From the NCBI GenBank assembly GCA_902622875.1, contig CACNRW010000010.1, positions 1-64,000 of the forward strand: 64,000 nucleotides of DNA, in the 5' to 3' direction. This DNA is from an uncultured SAR116 cluster alpha proteobacterium (GTDB lineage: Bacteria > Pseudomonadota > Alphaproteobacteria > Puniceispirillales > Marisalimonadaceae). The position numbers were made by a program, and so were the translations under genes. Shown here one piece after another: positions 37,846-46,850 of the stretch (positions are counted from its first letter, which is position 1; every line of letters begins with the position of its first letter). A model generated the notes under the pieces. It worked only from the letters and a program-made list of their open reading frames with translations, was not told the origin of the DNA and did no database searches.

Positions 37846-38951
37846 AAAACAACTACAGATCTAATGGATTCCCCTGCATGCATTAAATCAAAACCTTTAT
37901 TTATATCCTCTAATTCTAATGTGTGAGTAATCATTGGATCAATATCAATTTTCCCTTGAAGATACCACTCTACAATCTTAGGTACGTCTGTTCTGCCCCT
38001 AGCACCTCCAAAAGCAGTACCTTTCCAACTTCTGCCCGTAACTAATTGAAAAGGTCTAGTTTTAATTTCCTGACCTGCTCCTGCAACTCCAATAATAATG
38101 CTCTCTCCCCAACCTTTATGCGCGCATTCTAAAGCCTGCCTCATTACATTTACATTTCCAATACATTCAAAAGAGTAATCAGCACCACCTCCTGTGACTT
38201 CAACTAAGTGATTTACTAAGTCACCTTCTATCTCCGAAGGGTTTACAAAGTGGGTCATTCCAAATTTTTTACCCCAGGATTCTTTTTTATTATTCATGTC
38301 GACGCCAACAATCATGTTGGCGCCTATCATTCTTAAACCTTGGATAACATTGAGACCTATACCGCCTAATCCAAATACGACAGCATTGCAGCCAGCTGTT
38401 GCTTTTGCAGTATTCATTACAGCGCCAATACCAGTAGTAACACCACAACCAATGTAACAAATTTTATCAAAGGGAGCTTTTTCATTTACCTTAGCAAGTG
38501 CAATTTCTGGAACAACAGTATAGTTAGAGAAGGTAGATGTTCCCATGTAATGAAGAATAGGTTTTCCACTTATCGAAAATCTACTAGTTCCGTCTGGCAT
38601 AACTCCCTTACCTTGAGTTACCCTTATAGCCTGACACAAGTTAGTCTTTGGATGTAGACAATACTCACATTCTCTGCATTCGGGTGTATAAAGTGGGATT
38701 ACATGGTCACCCTCTTTCAATGAAGTAACACCTTTGCCAATCTCTCTGACAATTCCAGCTCCTTCATGTCCTAAAATTGCTGGGAAAAGCCCTTCAGGGT
38801 CATCTCCTGAAAGTGTAAATTCATCCGTATGACATATACCAGTTGCTTTAATTTCAACTAAAACTTCTCCTGGACGAGGACTCTCTAGATCTACATCCAT
38901 AATTTCAAGTGGTTTACCTGCCTCAACAGCCACTGCCGCTCTAGTTTTCAT
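37842..38951 (-). CDS. adhC: S-(hydroxymethyl)glutathione dehydrogenase (class III alcohol dehydrogenase)
   Basis: 369-residue zinc alcohol dehydrogenase that oxidises S-hydroxymethylglutathione to S-formylglutathione with NAD. Catalytic zinc ligands C40 (GICHTD) and H62 (GHEGAG) and the structural zinc quartet C92, C95, C98, C106 are present. [12 protein letters not shown] is the cofactor-binding loop. It is divergent from the crotonase gene. Together with fghA it removes formaldehyde from methylated compounds. No gfa gene is beside it. Confidence 0.96.
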   Translation of the reverse strand: MKTRAAVAVEAGKPLEIMDVDLESPRPGEVLVEIKATGICHTDEFTLSGDDPEGLFPAILGHEGAGIVREIGKGVTSLKEGDHVIPLYTPECRECEYCLHPKTNLCQAIRVTQGKGVMPDGTSRFSISGKPILHYMGTSTFSNYTVVPEIALAKVNEKAPFDKICYIGCGVTTGIGAVMNTAKATAGCNAVVFGLGGIGLNVIQGLRMIGANMIVGVDMNNKKESWGKKFGMTHFVNPSEIEGDLVNHLVEVTGGGADYSFECIGNVNVMRQALECAHKGWGESIIIGVAGAGQEIKTRPFQLVTGRSWKGTAFGGARGRTDVPKIVEWYLQGKIDIDPMITHTLELEDINKGFDLMHAGESIRSVVVF

Positions 38952-39074
38952 TATTTACCCCTTAATAACAATTTATATAAGATTAATTTATTATGATTTA
39001 ATATCGATGACTTGCAAGAATTTTTAGTATATAAAATTATCTTAGTAAGATTCTATATATGTAGGAGTAAATCT

Positions 39075-39884
39075 ATGAGTTTTGTTGAAACTGAAATAAA
39101 TGGACAGATTATAACTATAAGGTTAAATCGTCCTGAAAGATTGAATGCCTTGAGTACCGTTATAAGAACTGGTATGGCGGAAGCATTTAACAGGTTTCAT
39201 GAGGATAATGATCTTGAAGTCGCAATCTTGACAGGTACAGGTAGAGGTTTTTGTGCGGGTGAAGACATGAAAGAGTCTCTAGATAGAGGTATTCCTGGCT
39301 CTCCAAAAGAATTTGTTGAAGAAAATTTGGTAGATCCATTTCAAACTGGAGTACTAAAAAAACCAGTTATAGCAGCTGTAAATGGTTTTGCTATGGGTGG
39401 TGGTTTCATGCTGGTTGAACGAACAGATTTAAGAATAGCAGTAAAAGAAGCTATATTTGAAATGTCAGAGGCCAAGAGGTGGCTTCTCGGTGGTTATAAT
39501 CATGGTCATTATGGAAATCTTCCTCATCCAGTAGCAACAGAAATGGCATTTGGATACAGAATTACAGCTGAAAGAATGCATCAGGTTGGTTTTATTAATC
39601 GTCTTGTGGAAGCTAAAGATTTAATGAGTGAAGCATATTCTATGGCTGAACACCTTCTTACACTCCCTCCTGCTGCCAGAGTTAATACACTTTATATGAT
39701 GAAGCATATGGCACCAAGAATTAGTCCAAACATTGCTGATCTAGCAGAGAAACTTCACCTTCATGGAGATACAGAAGATAGAATGGAGAGCAGACGTGCT
39801 TTCGCTGAAAAAAGAAAACCAAACTATAAAGGTTGGCTCAAGCCTGAAGATAGATACAATATGCCCAAACTAGAAGAAAAATAG
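39075..39884 (+). CDS. Enoyl-CoA hydratase/isomerase (crotonase family)
   Basis: 269-residue crotonase. RGFCAGEDM and NGFAMGGGFMLV form the oxyanion hole; EMSEAKRWLLGG lies at the usual catalytic region, but the pattern is atypical (ARRWG-like part replaced), so the reaction may be isomerisation or cleavage rather than hydration. An upstream ATG at 39012 would add 21 residues, but TAGGAG (39062-39067) sits eight bases before ATG 39075, which starts the fold, so I chose it. It lies nine bases ahead of a CoA-transferase, in a two-gene operon. Confidence 0.86.
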   Translation: MSFVETEINGQIITIRLNRPERLNALSTVIRTGMAEAFNRFHEDNDLEVAILTGTGRGFCAGEDMKESLDRGIPGSPKEFVEENLVDPFQTGVLKKPVIAAVNGFAMGGGFMLVERTDLRIAVKEAIFEMSEAKRWLLGGYNHGHYGNLPHPVATEMAFGYRITAERMHQVGFINRLVEAKDLMSEAYSMAEHLLTLPPAARVNTLYMMKHMAPRISPNIADLAEKLHLHGDTEDRMESRRAFAEKRKPNYKGWLKPEDRYNMPKLEEK

Positions 39885-39892
39885 AGGTTAAG

Positions 39893-41104
39893 ATGAGTGA
39901 GATAAATGGCGCTCTTTCAGGCCTTAAAATAGTTGCCTGCTCAACAGCTCAAGCTGGAACAGTACCCTACATGCTTATGGCAGATCTTGGTGCTGAAGTA
40001 ATTAAGATAGAAACGCCAGGCAAAGGTGATAATAATAGAGGCTCTGGCTATTTAATGGGATCAACTGGATCATTTTTTGAAACGAATAATAGAGGAGTTA
40101 AAAGCTTAACGCTTAATCTTAAGTCTGATAAAGGTCAAAAAATACTGCATGATTTAGTAAAAGATGCCGATATATTCGGACAAAATTTTAGACCTGGAGT
40201 TGCTGAAAAATTAAACTTTGATTACGATACACTTAGTAATATAAATCCTAAAATTGTATATGCTTCTGTTTCTGCTTATGGACCTGATGCTCCTGATGGA
40301 CATTTACCTGGAACTGATGCGGTTGGTCAAGCTTTGAGCGGTATAGCCGAAGCTTATTCGATACCAGGTAATAATTTGAGAACTGGTGTAGCTTCAGTTG
40401 CTGACGAAAGTTGCGCAATTTTAACATTTGGGGGCATTTTAGCTGCTTATATAAATGCACAGAAAACTGGTAAAGGACAAAAGTTAGAAACGTCTCTGGT
40501 TGGAAGTGCTTTTAGACTTCTTGGCTGGACAATGACAACAGCTATGTGGAGTAACAGACCTCCAATAACCGGCGCAAGAATAAATGGTACAAGAGAGCGC
40601 CCAGGAATTGCTGCATGTTTTAATGATGTTGATGGTAAACCTTTTGCACTTCAACTTGATCCAGATGATTGGCGAAAAGCAATGAAGGAGCTAAATTTTT
40701 TTGATGTGCTTCAAAAAGATAATCTTATTGATCTTGGTCTTGCATTTGAATCTGATGAAAAGAAATCCCAGATCTTAAGCAAGCTTGCTGAATTATTTTC
40801 AACTAACAAAAGAGATCATTGGATTACAATTTTAAGAAATGCTGACATGATATCTACTCATGTAAATACAATGCTAGAAGCATCTAATGATCCTAATTTA
40901 AAAGAAAATAATTATGTAACTGAAGTATGGTATCCAGAACTCAATAAAAATATGAAAGTCCATGGAACACCATGGAAGTTTTCAAAAACTCCTGCAAATA
41001 TTAAAAGAGCGCCTAAACTTGGAGAGCATAATTCAGAACTTCTTAATAAATTAGGATATTCTCAAAAAGATATCCAAAATTTGATTGAAGATAAAATTAT
41101 TTAA
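39893..41104 (+). CDS. CaiB/BaiF (family III) CoA-transferase
   Basis: 403-residue CoA-transferase with the acyl-accepting aspartate D142 in LPGTDAVGQALSG. The N-terminal LKIVACSTAQAGTVPYMLMADLGAEV region (residues 11-36) is the usual CoA-binding start. It follows the crotonase closely, so it probably makes the CoA ester that the crotonase uses or the reverse. Its last eight bases overlap the convergent gamma-carbonic anhydrase-like gene. Substrate not predictable. Confidence 0.87.
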   Translation: MSEINGALSGLKIVACSTAQAGTVPYMLMADLGAEVIKIETPGKGDNNRGSGYLMGSTGSFFETNNRGVKSLTLNLKSDKGQKILHDLVKDADIFGQNFRPGVAEKLNFDYDTLSNINPKIVYASVSAYGPDAPDGHLPGTDAVGQALSGIAEAYSIPGNNLRTGVASVADESCAILTFGGILAAYINAQKTGKGQKLETSLVGSAFRLLGWTMTTAMWSNRPPITGARINGTRERPGIAACFNDVDGKPFALQLDPDDWRKAMKELNFFDVLQKDNLIDLGLAFESDEKKSQILSKLAELFSTNKRDHWITILRNADMISTHVNTMLEASNDPNLKENNYVTEVWYPELNKNMKVHGTPWKFSKTPANIKRAPKLGEHNSELLNKLGYSQKDIQNLIEDKII

Positions 41105-41627
41105 TTACTTTCATTTCATCAACAAATCTTTTGAAGTTTTTAACGTAGTGTTTAGAAGAACGCGTCATATTATCAATCATATCTTGGCTCAATTCTCTTA
41201 CTGCTTTAGCTGGTGAACCAACTATTAGTGATCCATCTGGAAATTCTTTGTTTTCGGTTACCAAAGCTCCTGCACCTACAAGACAGTTATTACCAATTTT
41301 TGCATTATTGAGAATTGTTGCTCCCATGCCAATTAAAGAGTTATTCCCAATAGTACATCCATGAATAATTGCATTATGACCAATCGTGCAATTATCACCT
41401 ATAGTTACAGGACAACTTGGATCAACATGAATTATGGTATTTTCTTGGATGTTAGTTTCATTTCCAATTTTAATAACATCATTGTCCCCTCTTAAAACTG
41501 ACCCAAACCAAATACCAACGTCCCTACCTAAAATAACATTTCCAATAACATGTGCATCAGGTGCCACCCAATATAAGTCTTGTTCTGGAAGTTGAGGTTT
41601 TTTCTCACCTAAGCTGTAAATTGGCAT
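41097..41627 (-). CDS. Gamma-carbonic anhydrase-family protein
   Basis: 176-residue left-handed beta-helix with hexapeptide repeats. The three zinc histidines are visible in TIIHVD and TIGHNAIIHG. Members form trimers; many bacterial ones have carbonic anhydrase activity or bind CoA-like cofactors. An ATG at 41654 would add nine residues, but GGAG lies six bases before ATG 41627, which starts the family sequence (PIYSLGEKKP), so I use it. It ends convergently against the CoA-transferase and the function cannot be narrowed further. Confidence 0.85.
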   Translation of the reverse strand: MPIYSLGEKKPQLPEQDLYWVAPDAHVIGNVILGRDVGIWFGSVLRGDNDVIKIGNETNIQENTIIHVDPSCPVTIGDNCTIGHNAIIHGCTIGNNSLIGMGATILNNAKIGNNCLVGAGALVTENKEFPDGSLIVGSPAKAVRELSQDMIDNMTRSSKHYVKNFKRFVDEMKVIK

Positions 41628-41726
41628 TTCTTCTCCTTTATAAGAAATCATCATTAAAAATATATTTACAGTATATACTTTTTTAAAGTTGTTAATATAT
41701 TTATTGATAAACTTTAAGGATTTTTT

Positions 41727-42821
41727 ATGAGTAATAAAGATAGAATTATAACTAAAATTTCAATTTATCGGTTAGATTTACCCTTAATTAAACCTTACAA
41801 ATTATCGTATAACACCTTCCACTCTTTTGAACCTTTATTAATTCACATTATTGATAATGAAGGTAATGAGGGATGGGGAGAACAACATATTTCTCCCGGC
41901 TCAAGTAATGAAACAAGAGATGGTGGATGGACATTCTCAAGAATATTATCAAAATTAATTTTGAATAAAACATTTAATGAAGCCAAAGAAATTATTCTAT
42001 CTCACTCTCATGTAAGTATTGTTGCATCTAGTGCCTTACATACAGCAATTGAAATGCTCTCAAATCCTAGTATTTTAAGCGGTAAAGATCCTATTAAAAT
42101 GAAATTATTAACGGCATTTAATGCAGAAGAAGAAATAGAAATAAGGGATGAATTAGACAAAGTCACTGAACAGGGTTTTACAACAATCAAAATAAAAGTT
42201 GGTAGAAATGTGAGTTTAGATCTCAAAAAAATTGATGCTATTCAAAAAAACTTAAATGGAAGAGCTAATCTTAGGATAGATGCTAATCGAGCATATACAA
42301 AAGTTGAAGGCTGCAAATTTGTAACAGGTTTGGAACCTAACTTTATAGAATTATTTGAACAACCTTGTGATGCCGACGATTGGGAAGCTAATGCAGCAGT
42401 TGCAAAAATATCAAGCGTACCAATTATGTTAGATGAACCTATTTGCAGCATGCAGGATATTGAAAGAGCATCACGCATTGACGGTGTGAGCTTATGCAAA
42501 CTAAAACTAAAAAGGTTTGTATCTATTTCAAAATTAACAGAGTCAATTAATTACGCTCATAGTTTAGGCTTGGAAATTATAATTGGTGACGGATTAGGCT
42601 CTGAAATAAATTGTTGGATGGAAGCTAAAATTGCAAGTGGCTTGATTGAAAATGCCGGTGAATATAATGGATTTTTAAAAATAAAACCTGAAGCTAGGAT
42701 TTTATCCAACCCTATTAAATTTCAAAATGGCTTTTTAGAGACTGAAGATAATTGGAAACTGCAAATTGACAGAGATAAATTAGAAAAATACAGTATTTAT
42801 AAAGAAGTTATATATAAATAA
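41727..42821 (+). CDS. Enolase-superfamily enzyme, muconate lactonising / mandelate racemase-like
   Basis: 364 residues. TIKIKVG supplies the KxK pair (K155, K157), D185 (RIDANRAY), E211 (LFEQPC) and D236 (LDEPI) bind magnesium, and K260 in CKLKLKR is the second base, giving the muconate lactonising enzyme set. It abstracts the alpha proton of a carboxylate. Substrate is unknown; the divergence from characterised muconate cycloisomerases and the transport operon suggest another acid. It heads a rightward cluster with a dioxygenase, TctCBA and a third MmgE/PrpD protein. Confidence 0.88.
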   Translation: MSNKDRIITKISIYRLDLPLIKPYKLSYNTFHSFEPLLIHIIDNEGNEGWGEQHISPGSSNETRDGGWTFSRILSKLILNKTFNEAKEIILSHSHVSIVASSALHTAIEMLSNPSILSGKDPIKMKLLTAFNAEEEIEIRDELDKVTEQGFTTIKIKVGRNVSLDLKKIDAIQKNLNGRANLRIDANRAYTKVEGCKFVTGLEPNFIELFEQPCDADDWEANAAVAKISSVPIMLDEPICSMQDIERASRIDGVSLCKLKLKRFVSISKLTESINYAHSLGLEIIIGDGLGSEINCWMEAKIASGLIENAGEYNGFLKIKPEARILSNPIKFQNGFLETEDNWKLQIDRDKLEKYSIYKEVIYK

Positions 42822-42840
42822 ATTTATTAAGGAAGAAAGA

Positions 42841-43695
42841 ATGAAATTGTTAAAAAGCGCTGCTAGCTTAGGTGGTGAAATTTTAGGGATAGATCTTAGT
42901 GAAAAATTAAATCAAGAACAGATAAATTTTTTAAATCAATGTTGGGATGAACGGTTAGTTTTAGTCTTTAAAAAACAGGATTTAGATGATAACAAATTAA
43001 TAAACTTTAGTAAAAATTTTGGAGAATTGGATCCCCCTGGACCTAATCCATATGGAATAAAATTTTTACCAGAGTTTCCCGAAATAAATGTAATTTCAAA
43101 TGTAAAAAATAAAGAAGGTACTCCTATCGGAAATTTGGGAGACGGTGAAGCTGTTTGGCACGCAGACATGACATATCAAGAAATCCCTCCGAAAGCAGGA
43201 ATTTTATATGCTCTAGAGGTACCGGAAAATCAGGGTAACACTCACTTTGCAAATATGACTATAGCATATGATGAATTACCTTATAAACTTAAGAAAAAAA
43301 TTGATGGTAAAGTTTTGATCCATGATTCTGCTCATAATAGTGCAGGTATGCTAAGAAAAGGCTATTTAGAAGTTGACAATCCGCCTGAAACACCTGGGGC
43401 CAGACACCCAATAATTATTACAGATAATAATACTAAGAAAAAACTCCTCTTTTTAGGAAGAAGACCACATGCTTACATAATTGGTATGGAAATAGAAGAA
43501 AGTGAAAATTTGTTAGATCAAATATGGGAACACGCAACTCAAGAAAAATTTACCTGGACACAAAAATGGGAAAAAGGTGATCTATTAATGTGGAAAAACT
43601 TAAATGTTCTTCATAAGAGAGATGCATTTGACCCAAACACAAGAAGAATAATGCATCGAACTCAATTAAAAGGTGAAATGAAAATATCTGCATAA
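42841..43695 (+). CDS. TauD/TfdA-family 2-oxoglutarate-dependent dioxygenase
   Basis: 284-residue Fe(II)/2-oxoglutarate oxygenase. The facial triad is H107 and D109 (VWHADMTY) and H258 (NVLHKRDAF); an arginine in RRIMHRTQ binds 2-oxoglutarate. The family hydroxylates and so cleaves alpha to a heteroatom in taurine, phenoxyacetates and related compounds. It follows the enolase-superfamily gene by 19 bases and precedes the TctCBA transporter, so it may cleave an imported ether or sulfonate. This is inference. Confidence 0.88.
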   Translation: MKLLKSAASLGGEILGIDLSEKLNQEQINFLNQCWDERLVLVFKKQDLDDNKLINFSKNFGELDPPGPNPYGIKFLPEFPEINVISNVKNKEGTPIGNLGDGEAVWHADMTYQEIPPKAGILYALEVPENQGNTHFANMTIAYDELPYKLKKKIDGKVLIHDSAHNSAGMLRKGYLEVDNPPETPGARHPIIITDNNTKKKLLFLGRRPHAYIIGMEIEESENLLDQIWEHATQEKFTWTQKWEKGDLLMWKNLNVLHKRDAFDPNTRRIMHRTQLKGEMKISA

Positions 43696-43710
43696 ATAAA
43701 TTTAAACTAA

Positions 43711-43749
43711 TTAATCAATCGATTAAATTATTTAAAAGATTAGTTGATT
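43711..43749. promoter_or_regulatory. Inverted repeat upstream of tctC, possible operator
   Basis: TTAATCAATCGATTAA (43711-43726) is a 6-bp perfect repeat around AATC. A related ATTAGTTGATT-like copy lies at 43739-43749. The pair sits 55-90 bases before the tctC start, where a regulator could bind. The region is AT-rich, so chance is possible. Confidence 0.3.
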
Positions 43750-43803
43750 TATGGACTTTTCAAATGCAAACTTAATTCTTAATTTTAAAACTGGGAGAGT
43801 AAT

Positions 43804-44799
43804 ATGACGCAAAAGAATAATTCTTTTCGAAGAAATATTGTAAAAGCTGGATTGGGTGTCGTCGCTATAGCAGGAATAAGTGCCTTTGGCCTAGTTTCTA
43901 CAGCTAGTGCAGACAAGTACCCGAGTAAAGCAATTGAACTTGTTATCCACGCAAAATATGGTGGTGGAACAGATACTACTGCAAGAATGGTTTCGATTAG
44001 AACTCGTAGAAATTTAAAAGCTGACATCTCAATAGTTGCAAAAAGAGGTGGTTCAGGTGCAAAAGCACAAAACTATGTTTTATCTAAGCCTGCAGACGGA
44101 TATACTATAATGGCTTTAACTCAATCTCATCTTTATACTATGGCAAGAGGTAAATCTAAGATGAAGATTAATGACATTGTTGGTGTAGCAAGAGCAATGG
44201 ATGACCCTACTTTTATAGCTGTGTCCGGCAAAGGTAATTTTAAGACCCTAGAAGACCTTGTATCCGCTTCAAAAAAGGCTCCTCTAAATTGGGGTGTTGC
44301 TCAAATTGGAGGAACAGAGCATATTGGTTTAGCTCAATTTGCCAAAGAAGCTGGAATAAAATTCAAGGTTGTTCCTTTTGGTTCTGGAGCTCAAATGGTT
44401 CAAGCTTTAATGGCTGGAAAAATTGATGCTACTTTACCAAACGTTAGTGAAGCAGCAAACCAAGTAGCTGACGGAAGTTTCAGAGCCCTAGCTGTTATGG
44501 CCGAAGATAGACTTAAAGACTATCCTAATGTTCCCTCAACTTTTGAAAAAGGAATAAAAGCTAAATGTTCCACAACTAGAGGTTATGCTGTTTTAGCATC
44601 AACACCACAGCCAATTATTGATCAAATATCAAAGGCTATGGTTAAGGCAATGAAACATGACGTTTTCAAAAGTTATCTTGCTGGTGCAGGTCTAACAGTA
44701 GAAACAAGTGTGGCTGGTACTAAGGTATGGGACAAACACCTTAAGGCTGAATATAAAGTAGCTGAGGCAGCTCTAAAAGAGCTTGGTTTAGTTAAGTAA
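43804..44799 (+). CDS. tctC: Tripartite tricarboxylate transporter binding protein TctC (Bug family)
   Basis: 331-residue periplasmic binding protein. The N-terminus has a signal peptide with a possible twin-arginine stretch (SFRRNIVKAG) and a cleavage region near TASADKYPSK. KYPSKAIELVIHAKYGGGTD and KPADGYTIMAL are typical of the Bug/TctC family, which binds carboxylates such as citrate, terephthalate or aromatic acids. GGGAGAG before the ATG supports the start. TctB and TctA follow directly. Confidence 0.92.
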   Translation: MTQKNNSFRRNIVKAGLGVVAIAGISAFGLVSTASADKYPSKAIELVIHAKYGGGTDTTARMVSIRTRRNLKADISIVAKRGGSGAKAQNYVLSKPADGYTIMALTQSHLYTMARGKSKMKINDIVGVARAMDDPTFIAVSGKGNFKTLEDLVSASKKAPLNWGVAQIGGTEHIGLAQFAKEAGIKFKVVPFGSGAQMVQALMAGKIDATLPNVSEAANQVADGSFRALAVMAEDRLKDYPNVPSTFEKGIKAKCSTTRGYAVLASTPQPIIDQISKAMVKAMKHDVFKSYLAGAGLTVETSVAGTKVWDKHLKAEYKVAEAALKELGLVK

Positions 44800-44827
44800 T
44801 TAACCTATAGTTGTAGGTTTTATAGAA

Positions 44828-45346
44828 ATGAAAAATGATAAGACTGCACCCAGTAATCTGGGTGCATTATTTAATAAAAAAGACACAATCATTGCAATAG
44901 TAATGATTGCTATGATTGCTTTCCTGTGGTTTGAGACAACTAAATTTGAAAAAGTTCCTGATTTATTTTCTAACAATATACCCCCTGAAATGTTTCCTCA
45001 AATTCTACTTCTAATTATTTTAGGAATGATACTGATTATTCCTTTTGAACATATTTTCTTAAAAAAAAGTGGGAAAAATATAGATTCAGCTAGATCAAAA
45101 CCTGTAGAAAAATCTACTATAGGCACAATGATTATTTTGACTGCCATCATTGCTTCATCTCAATTACTAGGAGCTGCACTAACTATCATTGCTGTGAGCA
45201 TTTCTTTACCTCTATATTGGGGCGAGAGAAGATTGAAAGTATTAATTTCTTACATAATTGGATTTCCATTATTTGTAATAGTTTTATTTAATATAATTCT
45301 TGGCGTTCACTTTGAACCAGGATTATTAGATTTATTAAAAAATTAA
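44828..45346 (+). CDS. tctB: Tripartite tricarboxylate transporter small subunit TctB
   Basis: 172 residues with about four hydrophobic segments, standard for TctB. The first segment IIAIVMIAMIAFLWFETTKF and later ones match the family layout. It lies between tctC and tctA and would hold the TctA subunit in the membrane. TctB sequences are poorly conserved, so position supports the call strongly. Confidence 0.85.
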   Translation: MKNDKTAPSNLGALFNKKDTIIAIVMIAMIAFLWFETTKFEKVPDLFSNNIPPEMFPQILLLIILGMILIIPFEHIFLKKSGKNIDSARSKPVEKSTIGTMIILTAIIASSQLLGAALTIIAVSISLPLYWGERRLKVLISYIIGFPLFVIVLFNIILGVHFEPGLLDLLKN

Positions 45347-45359
45347 CAAGGTTTAAAAG

Positions 45360-46832
45360 TTGGAAGATGTAGCAAAAGGTTTAGGTTTATTATTAGAATT
45401 TGAAAATATAATTTTGATATTATCAGGTGTTTTAATAGGCGTTTTAGTAGGAGCATTGCCAGGTCTTAGTTCACCTATGGCTATTGCTTTGTTAATCCCT
45501 TTTACAATTTCTCTGGATCCAGTTGCGGCAATTTCTATGATGGCCGCTTTATATTGTGCAGGGACTTTTGGTGGATCCATAACAGCTATATTAATAAATG
45601 CTCCTGGAGCACCACCCGCCGTAGCAACAGCTTTAGATGGATATCCAATGGCTAAAAATGGCGAACCTGGGCGAGCACTAGGGCTTGCAGCAGTATCAAG
45701 TGTTTTTGGTGGTATTTTTAGTTTAATAATTTTTATTTTTGCTGCACCATTATTAGCAAAACTTGCTTTAGAATTTGGTCCAGCTGAGTATTTTGGGCTC
45801 GCAGTATTTGCTCTGTCAATGCTTGCATCAATGAGTGGAAAATCATCTCTAAGAAACCTAATTTCTGGTTTAGTGGGCGTATTAATCGGAACAATTGGTA
45901 TCCACCTTACTACTGGAGTAGAAAGATTCACTTTTGATATCCCAGACCTTGAAGAAGGTATTCATTTTGTTCCAGTGCTTATTGGTTTATTTGCTGTCAG
46001 TGAGTTATTTAAGCAATCTGAAAAATTAAATGCCATTGTAGAACGGATTCAAGCTAAAGCCTTGAGACTCCCATCCCTTGCAGAATTAAAAAAATTAAAA
46101 TACACAATTCTAAGATCTTCAGGAATTGGCACCTTTATAGGTATACTTCCAGCAGAAGGATCAACAGTTGCTGCTATAATTGGATATAATGAAGCAAGAA
46201 GATGGTCTAAAGATAAAGATAAATTTGGAAAAGGATCACCTGAAGGTATAGCAGGTCCTGAAGCTGCAAATAATGCAGCAGCAGGGGGAGCTATGGTTCC
46301 AACTTTAGCTTTGGGTATACCTGGAAGTGGATCTACTGCTTTAATACTTGCCGCTCTCATAATGCATGGTTTTAGACCGGGACCTTATTTAATTAGTGAG
46401 ACACCAGAATTTGTCTATGCAATTTTTGGGGCAATGTTAATTGCTAATTTAGGTTTTTTATTTATTGGATTAATTGGAGCTAAATTCTTTTCGCTAGTTG
46501 CATTTATTCCAAAAAAATTACTTTGGCCTGCTGTCTTTATTTTTTCAATGATTGGCTCTTATTCTTTTGCATCATCTATGTTTGATGTATGGGTAATGCT
46601 TGCGGCTGGTCTTGTGGGATATTTTATGGATAGAAATGGATTTTCGGCTGCACCTTTAGTTATGGGATTAATTCTAGGTAAACTGGTTGAGGAGAGCTTT
46701 TCACAATCTATGATTATTCATGACAATAACTTTTTTGCACTCTTAGAAAGTCCCGTTGTCCTATTGTTTTTTGTACTTACTTTTTTAAGTCTATCATCAC
46801 CATTTTGGACAAAGTTTTTCTCTAAGAAATAA
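45360..46832 (+). CDS. tctA: Tripartite tricarboxylate transporter large permease TctA
   Basis: 490 residues with 11-12 hydrophobic segments. GVLIGVLVGALPGLSSPMA, NAPGAPPAVATALDGYPMA and GIPGSGSTALILAALIMHG are canonical TctA motifs. It uses a TTG start (45360) and an AAGG upstream; no nearer ATG gives the conserved N-terminus. With TctC and TctB it forms a complete importer, probably for the substrate of the enolase-like, TauD and MmgE/PrpD enzymes of the same cluster. Confidence 0.93.
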   Translation: MEDVAKGLGLLLEFENIILILSGVLIGVLVGALPGLSSPMAIALLIPFTISLDPVAAISMMAALYCAGTFGGSITAILINAPGAPPAVATALDGYPMAKNGEPGRALGLAAVSSVFGGIFSLIIFIFAAPLLAKLALEFGPAEYFGLAVFALSMLASMSGKSSLRNLISGLVGVLIGTIGIHLTTGVERFTFDIPDLEEGIHFVPVLIGLFAVSELFKQSEKLNAIVERIQAKALRLPSLAELKKLKYTILRSSGIGTFIGILPAEGSTVAAIIGYNEARRWSKDKDKFGKGSPEGIAGPEAANNAAAGGAMVPTLALGIPGSGSTALILAALIMHGFRPGPYLISETPEFVYAIFGAMLIANLGFLFIGLIGAKFFSLVAFIPKKLLWPAVFIFSMIGSYSFASSMFDVWVMLAAGLVGYFMDRNGFSAAPLVMGLILGKLVEESFSQSMIIHDNNFFALLESPVVLLFFVLTFLSLSSPFWTKFFSKK

Positions 46833-46850
46833 TTTTAAAAAGATAATAGT

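Noticed and set aside
45353-45931. 192-codon open frame antisense to tctA
   Set aside because: It has no ribosome site, its composition is that of a complement strand of a membrane protein gene, and the plus-strand frame is a clear TctA.
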